This document shows positions 11,575 through 21,940 of a stretch of 64,000 bases of DNA, piece by piece. The notes below the pieces were generated by a model, which saw only the letters and a program-made list of their open reading frames with translations, ran no database searches and was not told the DNA's origin. This DNA comes from Lycium barbarum (Eukaryota > Streptophyta > Magnoliopsida > Solanales > Solanaceae). Position numbers and translations under genes: made by a program. Within the stretch, counting starts at the first letter, position 1, and each line of letters starts with the position of its first letter. The stretch is taken from the NCBI RefSeq assembly GCF_019175385.1, contig NC_083340.1, positions 8,692,336 to 8,756,335 of the forward strand, read 5' to 3'.

Positions 11575-13263
11575 CTTACAATTGATCAAAATGCGGTAAT
11601 CATACACCTTTTAAAAACAAAAAAAAGGGTAATATTCTATCACTAGTTTTTCCTTGATAGCGATTTCTCCTGGCAGTAAATTTTGAAACTTCTTGCCATT
11701 CCATGTTCATGCATGTTTCAAATTGAGAAAAGGGCAAAGAAAAATAAAGGTTTTATAGTGCTATCTTTTTTCCTCCCTTTCTATTATGATCTCATGTTCC
11801 CTAGTTATTGCACTGATTTGTTCAATACAAGTGGTCATAGAGAAAATGTCTTTTAATTTATTCATTTATTTGTTGGGGGGTGGGGTGAGGGGGGTGTGGG
11901 TGGGGGAAGGGGGAAATATCAAGAGAAACGGATAAACTTCGGAACTTCAAGGCGGTTTAATTATAGTATTTCTCTCGTACAAAGACAACGTTCATATGTC
12001 AGATAAAATTACATAAATATAGTATTTTCTCATCTCAAGTAGAAACAAAATGTTTTCTATTTTTATTTTAGATGAAGATGCAGTGAACACTATGGTCTTT
12101 AAGAATTAATTAAAAGAAAACCAAGATCACGAGAGACTCTCAGCCAGTCTGTCACCCAATCGATCTTCACGCCCCCTGCCTATCTGCCCATACAACTTGT
12201 CAAATGTTAAATCTAACAAACATAAGTAGTAGTATAAAGAAAAAGAAGTGGAGAACAATAATAGCAACAGCTTCGAGCTTTTTTTTCCAAAAGTTTTTAA
12301 CAATAATGTCCATATTGAAAACAAATGCATCACTAAATTCCAATTATATAGTGGGTCAATAATTTGACCATGGATTTTGTTTTTATTCTCTGCAGTTTCT
12401 TGGACAAGGCAGCCATAAAGGTAAATGACCCTGAATCTGCTGGATTTACCGTGGTGAACAAGTGGAACTTATCAACTTTAACCGATGTTGAAGAGGTAAA
12501 ATTGGTAGTCCGAATGTTACCAACATGGGCCACGACCATTATGTTCTGGACTGTCTATGCACAAATGACAACATTCTCCGTGTCACAAGCTACAACCATG
12601 GACCGTCACATCGGAAAATTCGAAATCCCTCCAGCCTCATTGACACTTTTCTTTGTCGGAAGCATCCTCTTAACGTGCGTATTTTATGACCGAGTCGTCG
12701 TGCCGATCGCACGACGTGTCCTCAACAACCCCCAAGGGCTAAGCCCGCTGCAACGTATTGCAGTTGGCTTAGTCCTTTCGATTATAGCCATGATTGCGGC
12801 TGCGTTAACCGAAGTGAAGAGATTGAACGTGGCACATTTGCATGGATTGACCAATAATGCGAATGCCATGGTACCCTTGAGTGTGTTTTGGCTAGTCCCG
12901 CAATTCTTGCTAGTGGGGGCAGGTGAAGCATTTACTTATATTGGACAACTTGATTTCTTCTTAAGGGAGTGTCCAAAAGGGATGAAGACTATGAGCACGG
13001 GGTTGTTTTTGAGTACACTTTCACTAGGATTTTTCTTTAGTTCAATTTTGGTGACAATTGTGCACAAAGTGACAGGGAACAAACCATGGCTAGCTGATAA
13101 TTTGAACCAAGGAAGGCTATATGATTTCTATTGGCTATTGGCAACATTGAGTGTGTTGAATTTGATGATTTTCTTGTTTTTCTCAAGACGGTACGTGTAC
13201 AAGGAGAAGAGGCTTGCTGAAGTTGGAATTGAAATGGAGGATTCAGAACCAGCTTGCCACTAA
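8475..13263 (+). CDS. NPF6.3: NRT1.1/CHL1-type dual-affinity nitrate transporter (NPF6.3 clade), five exons, 590 aa
   Basis: Exons are 8475-8592, 8733-8910, 9008-9047, 9712-10280 and 12396-13263. All introns are GT-AG and all joins keep frame. The protein has 590 residues, the same length as Arabidopsis NRT1.1, and is collinear with it from the first residues (MALP here) to the YVYKEKRLAEVGIE tail. It is a twelve-helix proton-coupled MFS/PTR carrier of the plasma membrane. Visible motifs are the proton-coupling ExxER (EAVER, residues 42-46), the Thr of GRYLT (residue 102, equal to phospho-switch Thr101), Lys164 in GTGGLK, the salt-bridge partner Glu in GAGEAF (residue 479) and the conserved ECPKGM. 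The residue equal to nitrate-binding His356 is Tyr356 (WTVYAQ, codon 12556-12558). The start at 8475 fits the family N-terminus and the TATA box; an in-frame ATG at 8358 is too close to the TATA box. Intron 4 is the longest, 2.1 kb. Substrate could be nitrate, chloride or both. Confidence 0.95.
10281..12395 (+). other. Intron 4 of the transporter gene
   Basis: A 2115-bp intron with donor GTGAGT and acceptor CTGCAG. It holds a SINE relic at about 10600-10790, a (TA)n microsatellite at about 11537-11570 and a G-rich purine tract at 11873-11933. The open frames in it are not coding. Confidence 0.8.
10600..10790 (+). mobile_element. Degraded SINE relic in the transporter intron
   Basis: The stretch runs GAGGTCATGGGTTCTAAACT (B-box-like), then AATGAAAAAATTCC, then TTAATCGGGGCTCCAAAGCG and ends in an A-rich tail. 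This order resembles an Au-like SINE consensus found in many flowering plants (from memory). The 3' motif TCGGGGCTC(C)AAAG is shared with the short SINE at 25881-25932. No clear target duplication was found. Confidence 0.45.
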
Positions 13264-15314
13264 GGCAATTATCTTCATTAAGGCAAATTAGTTTTTTTCT
13301 TTTTTGACTCTTTAACTTTATTGGAATTAAGGTTACGTGTATGGTAACCTAGTTGCATATGTACAAAGAATGGGAAAGAGCCTAGTTGATGAAAAGTTGT
13401 AGAGCTCTTTCCTATGTTACTTTCTCCTCTGTATCTGTAGAATAACTAAAATAATATAAATCAAATGCAATCGTAAGAGCCAACTTCCCAGAGAAATCAA
13501 CTATTGTTATCTTATTATTTTTTCCATTTTATTTAATCCATTTATCTTTTGCTTTTCCGTCTGATAATCAAACTATTCAACCTTATTATTATTTTGTTTT
13601 ACTTTTTTAGTATCAAATGAGAAGAAAAAGTTAGAACTTGGAAACAAGACAAAGCTTAATTACATTTATAAGAAACATTACAGATGTTTTGTATATATGA
13701 TTAATTGTGCTCAAATTCAATTTTGCACGAGCGGCGCGGCACTCATATTGTCACATGCAATTTTGGCTAATCGATCAAGAAGATGCAATAATATGGAGAA
13801 CATGAATTTAAATTTCTATTAGAAAAAGTACAGGACCGACTAAATCATGGAGTTAATTAATTCTGGTTGGTCCATTTCCCAACTAAATTTTCTTCAATCA
13901 GCTCGAGTGCCCAATCATGATTCACGTGCCCGTCTTTTCCAGCTACAATTTTTCTTTCTGTGTTTTGTTATATATATCTGAACATAACCACATCTTAAAC
14001 CATTTAGAATTACATAATAATTTTAAAAAATTAAAATAACAAGTAATCTGTATATCCCAAATCGCTAGCGTCCAATCAAAATAAGTGTCTACACTAATAC
14101 CGATACCGTGTTCATTTGAACCAAATACTTTTAGAGTGGAGCATGATATCTATTAAAATTGAAAAATGTAATAGGTATAGTTGAATAATTTGTAGAATAT
14201 TGCGAGTTCAATGTTAAGAACCTTAATGATTGAATCTATAAAGCTTGAATTCTAAATTCGCTCTGCATCGACGTCATATCCATTTTCAAAAAATTTAGGA
14301 TCCTGATTTTTAATGGAACATTTCAATAACCCATAGCTCAAATTATTGAATCGCAGCACAAGAGCACGAACTTTTGTGATCTTGTGGTTATATAGAATTG
14401 TGCAGTTGAGACTCCTCTACTTTCTATTAGTCCTACCGAACTATGTGCTAAAAGAGGGGGGGGGGTGCGCGGGGGTGGGGGGGAGGGTATGGCACGGTTT
14501 AGAATCTTAAATCAAAAATCATTTTTCTAAACTAGAGTGTGTTATCTGGTTAATGGCTCACCTAATAAAAATTTCTGGTTCGAATTTTAGGAATGAATAA
14601 CTTTTCATTAGGAAGCTTTTTTATCTTCATTAGTGGACTAACTTGACACGAACTCAAAGTAGAAATAGCGCCCTCTAACTATTTTCGGTGCTAAAGCCAC
14701 TGTCATAAAATTTAAAACTTCATGACAACGATCATTTTTAAATACATGAATTGAAAAGTAATCATTTGTAAAGTTTACATGAAATCGAATCAATTGAACT
14801 TAGAGTTTGCGAATATCAAATGGATAAGTCAAAGAAAACAGATATTTTAGATTCAGAAATAGTTTGGATGAAGAGATACTCAGAACAACTGCACCTTCAA
14901 TTGGATTATTATCGATCTCAATCCACAAGGTAACATCATAATTTCATATACTGCCAAAAAACATGTTGTCGTGTTTGTTATATTGCCAGCACTGTTTGTA
15001 ATTGTTTTCCCACTTTCCTGTACTGTGGGAAGCAAATAACTCCTAGGGGCCTTAACCAGACACCATATATATTTTCCCTTACCTTGCTGATGGTCCCTTC
15101 ACTCTCCAACACCGTCCTCTCACTGCATTATTTCTTATTTTTATGACATAAGATCCAGCTATTTTATACATTTGTTTAAGTAAATAAAAAGAACAGAAAG
15201 AAAATATCGATCCAGGAATCAATAAGAATCAAAGTGTTGCAGAGTTATTGTCCCAAGAGGGGAGATAAATTATGCACCGAATCTAAAAGTATCAACTTCT
15301 AGATTAAATACTCT
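13264..15314. other. 3' flank of the transporter gene and intergenic DNA
   Basis: The 3' UTR follows the stop at 13261-13263. An AATAAC/AATATAAA-like signal lies near 13440-13460 and may mark polyadenylation. A pure-purine G-tract at about 14454-14490 could form a G-quadruplex. No other gene was seen. Confidence 0.4.
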
Positions 15315-17024
15315 GGGTTCGTTTGGTAGGATGTATTAGAATAGTTATGCTAAGATTATTTTTTTAGACTATTTGGTTTTTCGAGTTACATAAATAGGGT
15401 GTATATTAGAATAGACATATAGGGTGTGTTCGGTATGTCAATTTTTTGGTCAAAATTTTTGGAAAACATTTTATTTAGGAAAATAATTTCCTAAAAAATA
15501 GAGAAAATGACTTCCCTAATAAAAGTAAGGAAAACAAGTCCACAAGTGCATTCCACCAACCACTCAACCCAACCCCAACCACCCCCACTCCCATGCCCAC
15601 CCCACCCCCCCCCCCCCCCCAACAAAAAAAAAATTTTGTTTTAAAAAAAAAAGGTTTTGAATTTATTTTATTTTTTTGATTTTTTGCACCACGCACCCTC
15701 ACCCCCACCCCCTAACTACCAAATCCCAACCACTTCCACAACCATGCACCACCCCACCCTCCAACCACTCCCGCAACCCATGCACCACTTCCCCCACGCC
15801 GCACCCTACCCCCACCCCCTCAATTTTTTATTTTATTTTTCTTTTGGATTTCGACACCACCACATCCCTTCCCCCTCTCCCCCCAATCACTCCGCCCACC
15901 CCACACGCTACCCCCACCCCGCACCTCACCCCCCACCCCACCCTCCCTAATTTTTTTTTACTTTTAATTTTTCTTTTTCGTTTCTACACCACCACATCCC
16001 TCCGGCCTCCCCCCCCCCCACTCCCCCCCGCACTCAACCCCCCACCCACCCTTCCCCCCAAATTTTTTTTCTTTTTTCTTAAAAAAAGTTTTACAAGTTT
16101 CTTTTTTTTTCACCCCACCCACCCCCATGACCAACCCCCCCCCCCTCCCGAAACCCCCACCACCCCCTCCAAAAGAATTAATTTTTTTGAAAAAGTTTTG
16201 AAAAGTTTTCTTTTTGATCCTCTACACCCACCCCCCGCACGCCCCCTTACCCCCTCCCGAATTTTCTACTTCCAATTTAATTTTACCTTTATTAAAAAAT
16301 TATAAAAATTGAAAGTTTGCGAGGTTATTGGAGGGGGTGGGGTCGTGGGGTGGATGGTGTAAAAATCCGAAAAAAGTAACTTTTAAAACTTTTTTTTAAG
16401 AATTTTTTTTTGTGGGCAGGGGGGGGGGGGGGGGGGGAGTTGTGATTTTGTAGAAAACCAAGAAAAGAAAATTTGAAACTTCAAAAAAAAAAAATTGGGG
16501 GTGGGGGGTAGGTGAGTGGGGTTGGGGCGGGGGGAGGGGATGGGGTGGTTTAGAAAATCCAGAAAAAAAAATTCAAAACTTCAAAAAACAAAGGGGTGGT
16601 GGGGGGTTGGGGTGGAGTTGTGAGGCTTGGGTAGGTATTTTCCTGAAAATGTCTACCAACCGAACAAACATGAGAAAATAAGTAAGAAATTCACTTATTT
16701 TCCGTTGCCCAACGAACATGAGAATATAAGTAAGAAATTCACTTATTTTCCATTACCCAAACGAACATGAGAATATAAGTAGAAATTCACTTATTTTCTA
16801 AGAAAACATTTTTTAGGAAAACATTTTCCTCCATACCAAACACACCCATAGTACTGGTATTAAATTATGCATAGGTTTATGTACAAGAATTGTACTGAAT
16901 AGGGTGTATAACTAATACATGTATTAGTTGTACATAGGTTAAAAATTTCAACCAACCACGAGATTAATAATACCAAAGATAATACACGTATTATTTTCTC
17001 TGCTACGTCCTAGCAAACGGCTCC
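15315..17024. mobile_element. Outer MITE split by a nested element
   Basis: The left end, GGGTTCGTTTGGTAGGATG at 15315, is partnered with the complement of CTACGTCCTAGCAAACGGCT near 17024. Both flanks carry GTATTAGAATAG / GTATAACTAATAC-type AT stretches. Removing the insert at 15422-16847 leaves a MITE of about 280 bp. The target duplication is not clear, so the exact ends are provisional. Confidence 0.45.
15419..16850. mobile_element. Foldback-like element with C-rich left arm and G-rich right arm (1426 bp)
   Basis: The element at 15422-16847 has inverted ends GGGTGTGTTCGGTATG and the complement of CATACCAAACACACCC. The trinucleotide ATA is repeated at 15419-15421 and 16848-16850. Next to each end is a matching block (GGAAAACATTTTATTTAGG on the left, partner on the right). 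The left half (15540-16260) is CCCCACCC-type DNA mixed with T-runs, and the right half (16320-16640) is its G-rich counterpart mixed with A-runs. No transposase is present. The Pro/His-rich open frames of the left half are by-products of the C-rich repeats. Confidence 0.7.
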
Positions 17025-17474
17025 TTAAAATCCACATATGTTAGATGCATGTATATATGGAGGATTAAACAAGACGACTTTACTTTTTATATTATTTTCA
17101 AAATTATTATAAGTTTAAAATTTAATATTTACACATATATCATCTGAATTCCGTGCTAAAAATATTGTATTTAATTAAACTCAAATTTCCTTAATCACAT
17201 CCGTCACTGGTTACATGATCATCTTGGTCGAGTTAATATAATACCATTTAACTCAATGTTTAAGCAAAGACGCTAGAAAAGATCTACATATGTAGCTCCA
17301 ATATCTCCAAAATAATGAAACCAAATAGTGCCACATCTTACTCCCAGATTAAAATGCCTTCATCTACGAACCTTTTCATTTTACCAAATATATTTGACTT
17401 TAAAAGAAAAAAAAAACTCCGTAATTATGTTGATTTTAATTTTTAGAAGAATTTCGTTTACTATTCTATACACT

Positions 17475-18396
17475 ACGCCCTTTAGGGGTGTACATGACCG
17501 GGTTGGTTTGGATTTTTCAAATATCAAGCCAAATCAATTGTGCCGCGCTTTTAAATCTACAAATCAAACCAAACCAATAAAAGTAGAGTTTTTCAACTTC
17601 GGGTTTTTCGAATTTTTTTGGGTAAAGTCTTCATATAAAACATATAACTTGCGTTTCAAATATTTCTTTCTTGTGTTTCAAATATTTCTTAGTCCTAGTA
17701 ATACAACTATCTAATTAAGGTATTTCTTAAGAAAATAACACAAAATGTGAGATGAGTTTGTACTAAAATAATTTATTTATTTTTATAAAAGATTAATGAA
17801 ATCGCTAAGCCATAATGAAAATGATCAAAATTTAAAGGTACTAAGTCATTCTAAAATAAGTTTGGCTAATAAGAATTAATTACATGACTAAATATTTTTA
17901 AAAAAAAAAATATGTATTTCATTGCCTAAACCAATGCAAAACTAAGAATACATATCCAGCATTATTATTATTCCTAGTGTTAGAATTCAATTTCTTTTAT
18001 TAGTATTAGTATTGAATTGGTTTTAATTTGAGCTTTTATTTGAGTTACTAACATCTATTGACTATAAAATTAATTGGGTCATTCAAAATTCTAACTCTAG
18101 CCTTGAAAATATGTGAAAAGACTATGAAAGTATTTAAGAAATATTTATAAATTACATTACTTTTGTTGATAAACTATAAATTACATTACAACTAAATGTT
18201 TTTATGTACAAAATATTTTTAAAATTTGTATACATGCAATGTCGGGGTGATTTGGTTTGGTTTGGTTTGACTTTTTTTAGTTAAACCAAATTAGGTTTTT
18301 TTTTTTTTTCAAAACCAAATCACTAGTCAGATTTTTTCCTTGAATTGTCTGTTCAGTGCAATTTATCGGTTTTCTTTGTATACCCCTAGTGCCCTT
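17475..18396. mobile_element. hAT-like TIR element (906 bp)
   Basis: The element at 17483-18388 has short inverted ends TAGGGGTGTAC and the complement of TATACCCCTA. The 8-bp flanks are ACGCCCTT and GTGCCCTT, matching at six of eight positions. Subterminal GGTTGGTTTGG / AACCAAATC-type blocks occur at both ends. Eight-base duplications and a TAGGGGTG start are typical of hAT elements. No transposase is visible. Confidence 0.55.
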
Positions 18397-18499
18397 TATA
18401 ATTCAGTCTAGCCATCTAGGTGCCTAAATACCCAAAGCCTTTCCTCCTCTAAACCTTGACCTCTAGCCTTGTTCGACAGTCCACTTTTTATCCCCATAA

Positions 18500-18748
18500 T
18501 ACTCAGTCCCAAAATAAGTGTCATCTTAAGAAAAAAATTGGTCCCAAAATAAGTGTTACCTTAGGAATTCAAGACAAATATTGACTAATGTTTTCAACTA
18601 TGCCTTTAGCATTAAAGAAGTAGTCATCTTTAATATTGTTCAATTCTTAAAAAAACATAGGTTAGTAAACTCTACTTGTATTTATGAATTTCTTAATGGA
18701 CTTGATTTTTGCTAAGATGATACTTATTTTGAGACAGAGAGAGAACTA
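18500..18748. mobile_element. Stowaway-like MITE (about 245 bp)
   Basis: The left end CTCAGTCCCAAAATAAGTG at 18502 pairs with CTTATTTTGAGACAGAGAG near 18740, and TA dinucleotides lie at both flanks. The inner CATCTTAAG / GCTAAGATGA blocks are also inverted partners. Confidence 0.55.
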
Positions 18749-18831
18749 TTGTACACGTAGATGTGTGCTTACAACTACAAGCCCCCGTCTACTCATCTCA
18801 ACGTTCATGTTGTTCCTTTTTATTATTATTA

Positions 18832-18857
18832 CTAGATGGCCCGTGCATAGCACAGGC
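18832..18857 (-). other. Helitron 3' terminus: hairpin plus CTAG
   Basis: Read on the - strand, GCCTGTGC-TAT-GCACGGGC forms an eight-pair stem with one T-G wobble and a three-base loop. CATCTAG follows, and the adjoining host base is T. This is the CTRR end next to a T expected for Helitrons. Confidence 0.75.
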
Positions 18858-19160
18858 GTTTGCCCAACTTCATTGTGTGACACATTAATACAACATCACC
18901 AAAAAGATACAATATTGAGAATAATTTTATATTTGTTTTAATCAGCATGGATTATTACTGAAAACGGAAGTAATAATGTGAACCTGATCAAATGTTCACA
19001 ATATCAACGCTTCATACTATATAGCATTAGATACATTGAGGAACAAAGGTGTACAAGATATCTAAAAGATCATGAATATGTACTTCCAACAATGTAAAGC
19101 TTGCTGCCTATATTCTTCAGTTCGTTTCATGACAAAAGGAGGTGCAGTTGACCACAAACA

Positions 19161-19301
19161 TCATATGTATAATGTCTTGAGTTCCTGTTTCATAGCTTTT
19201 GATTCACCTTTCTTACACTTTACGACATCTGCTTCTGCTGGGTTGTCACTTCCTTCTTTCCGTTGTAAAAAGGGAATCTCCACATCATCTGTAATCCACC
19301 T
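19161..19301 (-). pseudogene. Short coding-like remnant inside the Helitron
   Basis: The - strand frame from about 19301 to a TGA at 19161-19163 reads roughly 46 codons without a stop. It contains DDVEIPFLQRKEG and a Lys/Glu-rich tail KCKKGESKAMKQELK. Its position near the Helitron 3' end and its charged C-terminal character would fit the tail of an RPA-like protein, but I do not recognise it. It could be chance. Confidence 0.3.
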
Positions 19302-20388
19302 TACCTTTATATGAACAAGCTTGTCAAACATATTGTTGAAAAGTTTGTAATAACTGTTCCATAAGATCTAATCCCTCAAAAACCATAGTAAACCGAGATA
19401 GAATTTAAGTGCAGCTGAATTTTGAGGAGACGAAAAAGGAATAAAGCAAAACAAGAAATTTTCTCAAACACTTACCACGTAAAGATAAGAGCACAGAGCA
19501 GGGAAAACCTAGAGAACGAACAATAATTCTCCATCTCTAAATCCATCAATCAGCTCTTCAGTTACCGAGCATGGCTGAGAAGGAAAGATTATACTAACAG
19601 CTAGAAATCCAACAAAATGAATTGCAAAACCACCAAAAAAAAATGATAAAGGGCATAAAATGCATAAAGTTGATATTTCATTTCTACTAAATTTGCAGAT
19701 TGGGTACCTTCTACAGACAATAACTTGTTCGATATATTAAGTCCTCCTACAGTCATAAGCTCCATCTTTTATGGGCAATTGAGTCAATACTGACTGGGAG
19801 TGTGGGTGAAGGGGACTGAGCTTGGTGTCAAGCTAAATGAAATTTTGGATGTATGGTGCAGAGACACAAGTGTCACTTGTTTGGTCAAGTTGTTAACCTG
19901 ATGATGGATACCCCCTGCATTATTTGAATTCACGTTTCATGCTTCCGAACCAGTACTGTATTTATATTCTTTAGATAATCGAGAAATTTCAGAGGACAAG
20001 AGGCGCATGATTCAAAATTTGATGGGATAATGGTCCTGCTCCACAACCCTTCTCCGCTTAAATTTTTTTGGTAAATGTATTATATTTAACCAATGAAGTT
20101 TACACTGTAAGAAGGTGGCCCAATGAGAATAAGTTTCGTAAGATGCATACAAAATTCCAGCTAATAGTCCAAGCAAATAATGGAATTCCAAGATTAACTA
20201 AATAAACTGTAACCAAGATAAAAAATCAATTAGTATGCACAACTTCATGAAGACTTGTGAGGAAGGGTTCATAATGTATATCCTCAAAACACATAGATAC
20301 CCTCTGAAATTTGATCTGAAACTACCGATAAGGTTCAAAAGCTAGGAAAGATACTATTTTTACTGAAATACGGGAAATAATTATAGAG

Positions 20389-20419
<31 letters not shown>

Positions 20420-20840
20420 GATAATGTGGATATTTTCCCTGGATGCTAGAAATAAATTCAATGTAGTAAACTAAATCTCTAAACCAGTGTCAGCAAATAG
20501 ATATATTTAGCAAGAAGATGGGGGAAATATACAGAAACATTTATGATAACACTTCATGAAGAAACATTTTAGCATGAATCCTAAAGCCATTTGATTGATT
20601 CTTCACCTTCAGCAGCAAATTTCATCCCACATTAAATGTTTTAAGGATATCAAACGAAGATAATCAGAAGCAAAACTATGAAGGTTAAGCAATTAAACTC
20701 TTTCATAGAGTTCTGATCACTCAAACTATGCTTCCAGAAGTGAGATTCATCTAATTCAAAATGCTAAGTTGGCCATGTAATTATCAACTCAATATTGTAT
20801 CTTAAGCTCTCTCTGATATTTCGTCAGAGTGCTATTTAGG

Positions 20841-21385
20841 TACTCCCTCTGGACCTCCGTCCCAATTTATGTCATACTTTTCGCTTTTTGAGAGTCAATT
20901 TGACTAAATTTTGAAGTCAAATTGTATTGGATTAACTCAATATCTTAAGTTAAAATTTATATATTTGAAAACTGCATGAAAGGTACTATAAGTTACAACT
21001 TCTCTCTCTCATATCAATTTGGCGAAAAAATATCTTAAAATATTGGTTAAAGTTTATACAGTTTGAATTTGGGAAAGCGAAAAATATCACATAAATTCTC
21101 TCTGATATTTCACCAGAGTGCTATTAGGTACTCCCTCTGCCCCTCCGTCCTAATTTATGTCATACTTTTAGCTTTTTAAGAGTTAATTTGACTAAATTTT
21201 GAAGCTAAATTGTATTAGATTAACTCAATATCTTAAGTTAAAACTTATATATTTGAAAACTACATGAAAGCTACTATAAGTTACAACTTCTCTCATATCA
21301 ATTTGGCGAAAAATATCTTAAAATGTTGGTTAAAGTTCATACAATTTGAATCTGGGAAAGCGAAAAAATTGGGACAGAGGGAGTA
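20841..21385. mobile_element. Tandemly duplicated Stowaway-like MITE
   Basis: A MITE starting CTCCCTCTGGACCTCCGTCC at 20843 is repeated 289 bp later at 21131, together with its left flank (CTCTCTGATATTTC...CAGAGTGCTAT). The first copy is cut short on its right end (about 21090). The second is complete, ends GGGACAGAGGGAG at 21383 and has TA on both sides. Because flanking DNA is included, the doubling is a segmental tandem duplication rather than two insertions. Confidence 0.7.
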
Positions 21386-21696
21386 ATATCTAGACGCAAT
21401 CTACACTACCGGCCAACATTTGATCTCAGATTTTCTCTCAACTGAAACTCTGACCTCTAGTGGTTTTGAATTGTTTCTCTTGCAGGTAAACATCATAATT
21501 AGAACTCATCCTTACTCGTCATCCATTTCAGTTCTCTTTGTTACCGGTTGATGCAATTAGTAGGTCCGTTAGTGCATGCAATGGCAACACCAATAGGGTT
21601 ACATAGTGAAGAGAAAATCTGGTTAAAAGTTTATACACTAAAAATTTTATTAGTGAAATTAGGAGAAGATATTCAAATAAAATACCTAAACTCACA

Positions 21697-21918
21697 ATTC
21701 TTCGTGTAAATAAATCGGCCTCAAGCTGCCCAAGCACTATGTGCAGTCTTCTTGGCCACGAAAGAGCAGGAAAGACACTGCTGAAAAATGATTGTCTAGG
21801 CTTCTATTTGACATGAATTCATACACAGGTTACCTCCAGAAACCTCTTTCCTGGTCAGCGCCACAACATTCAATAAGTTGATGAGATTTGGGTGATCTAC
21901 CAGAAATTGCACTCTCCC
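21697..21918 (-). pseudogene. Receptor-like cytoplasmic kinase fragment captured by the Helitron
   Basis: Two adjoining frames on the - strand carry kinase N-lobe motifs: VQFLVDHPNLINLL (about 21918-21877), then after a frameshift GADQERGFWR, a stop, and VYEFMSNRSLDNHF (about 21828-21785). These match the strand-3 to hinge region of RLCK-VII-type kinases (pattern HPNLVKLLGYC...LVYEFM..GSLENHLF). Further on, a damaged match to GAARGLIYLHEEL ends at a GTGAGT donor near 21695. There is a frameshift plus stops, and the ATP-binding and catalytic loops are missing, so it cannot make a kinase. The intron-exon traces suggest capture at the DNA level. Confidence 0.6.
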
Positions 21919-21940
21919 TACCAATTGTTAATGACCCTAC

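Noticed and set aside
11206..11646. 146-codon open frame in transporter intron 4
   Set aside because: It includes a (TA)n run read as YIYIYI, lies between confirmed exons 4 and 5 and has no homology that I recognise.
15657..16305. Long Pro/His/Thr-rich open frames
   Set aside because: They arise from CCCCACCC-type repeats of a foldback element and have no start context, domain or normal composition.
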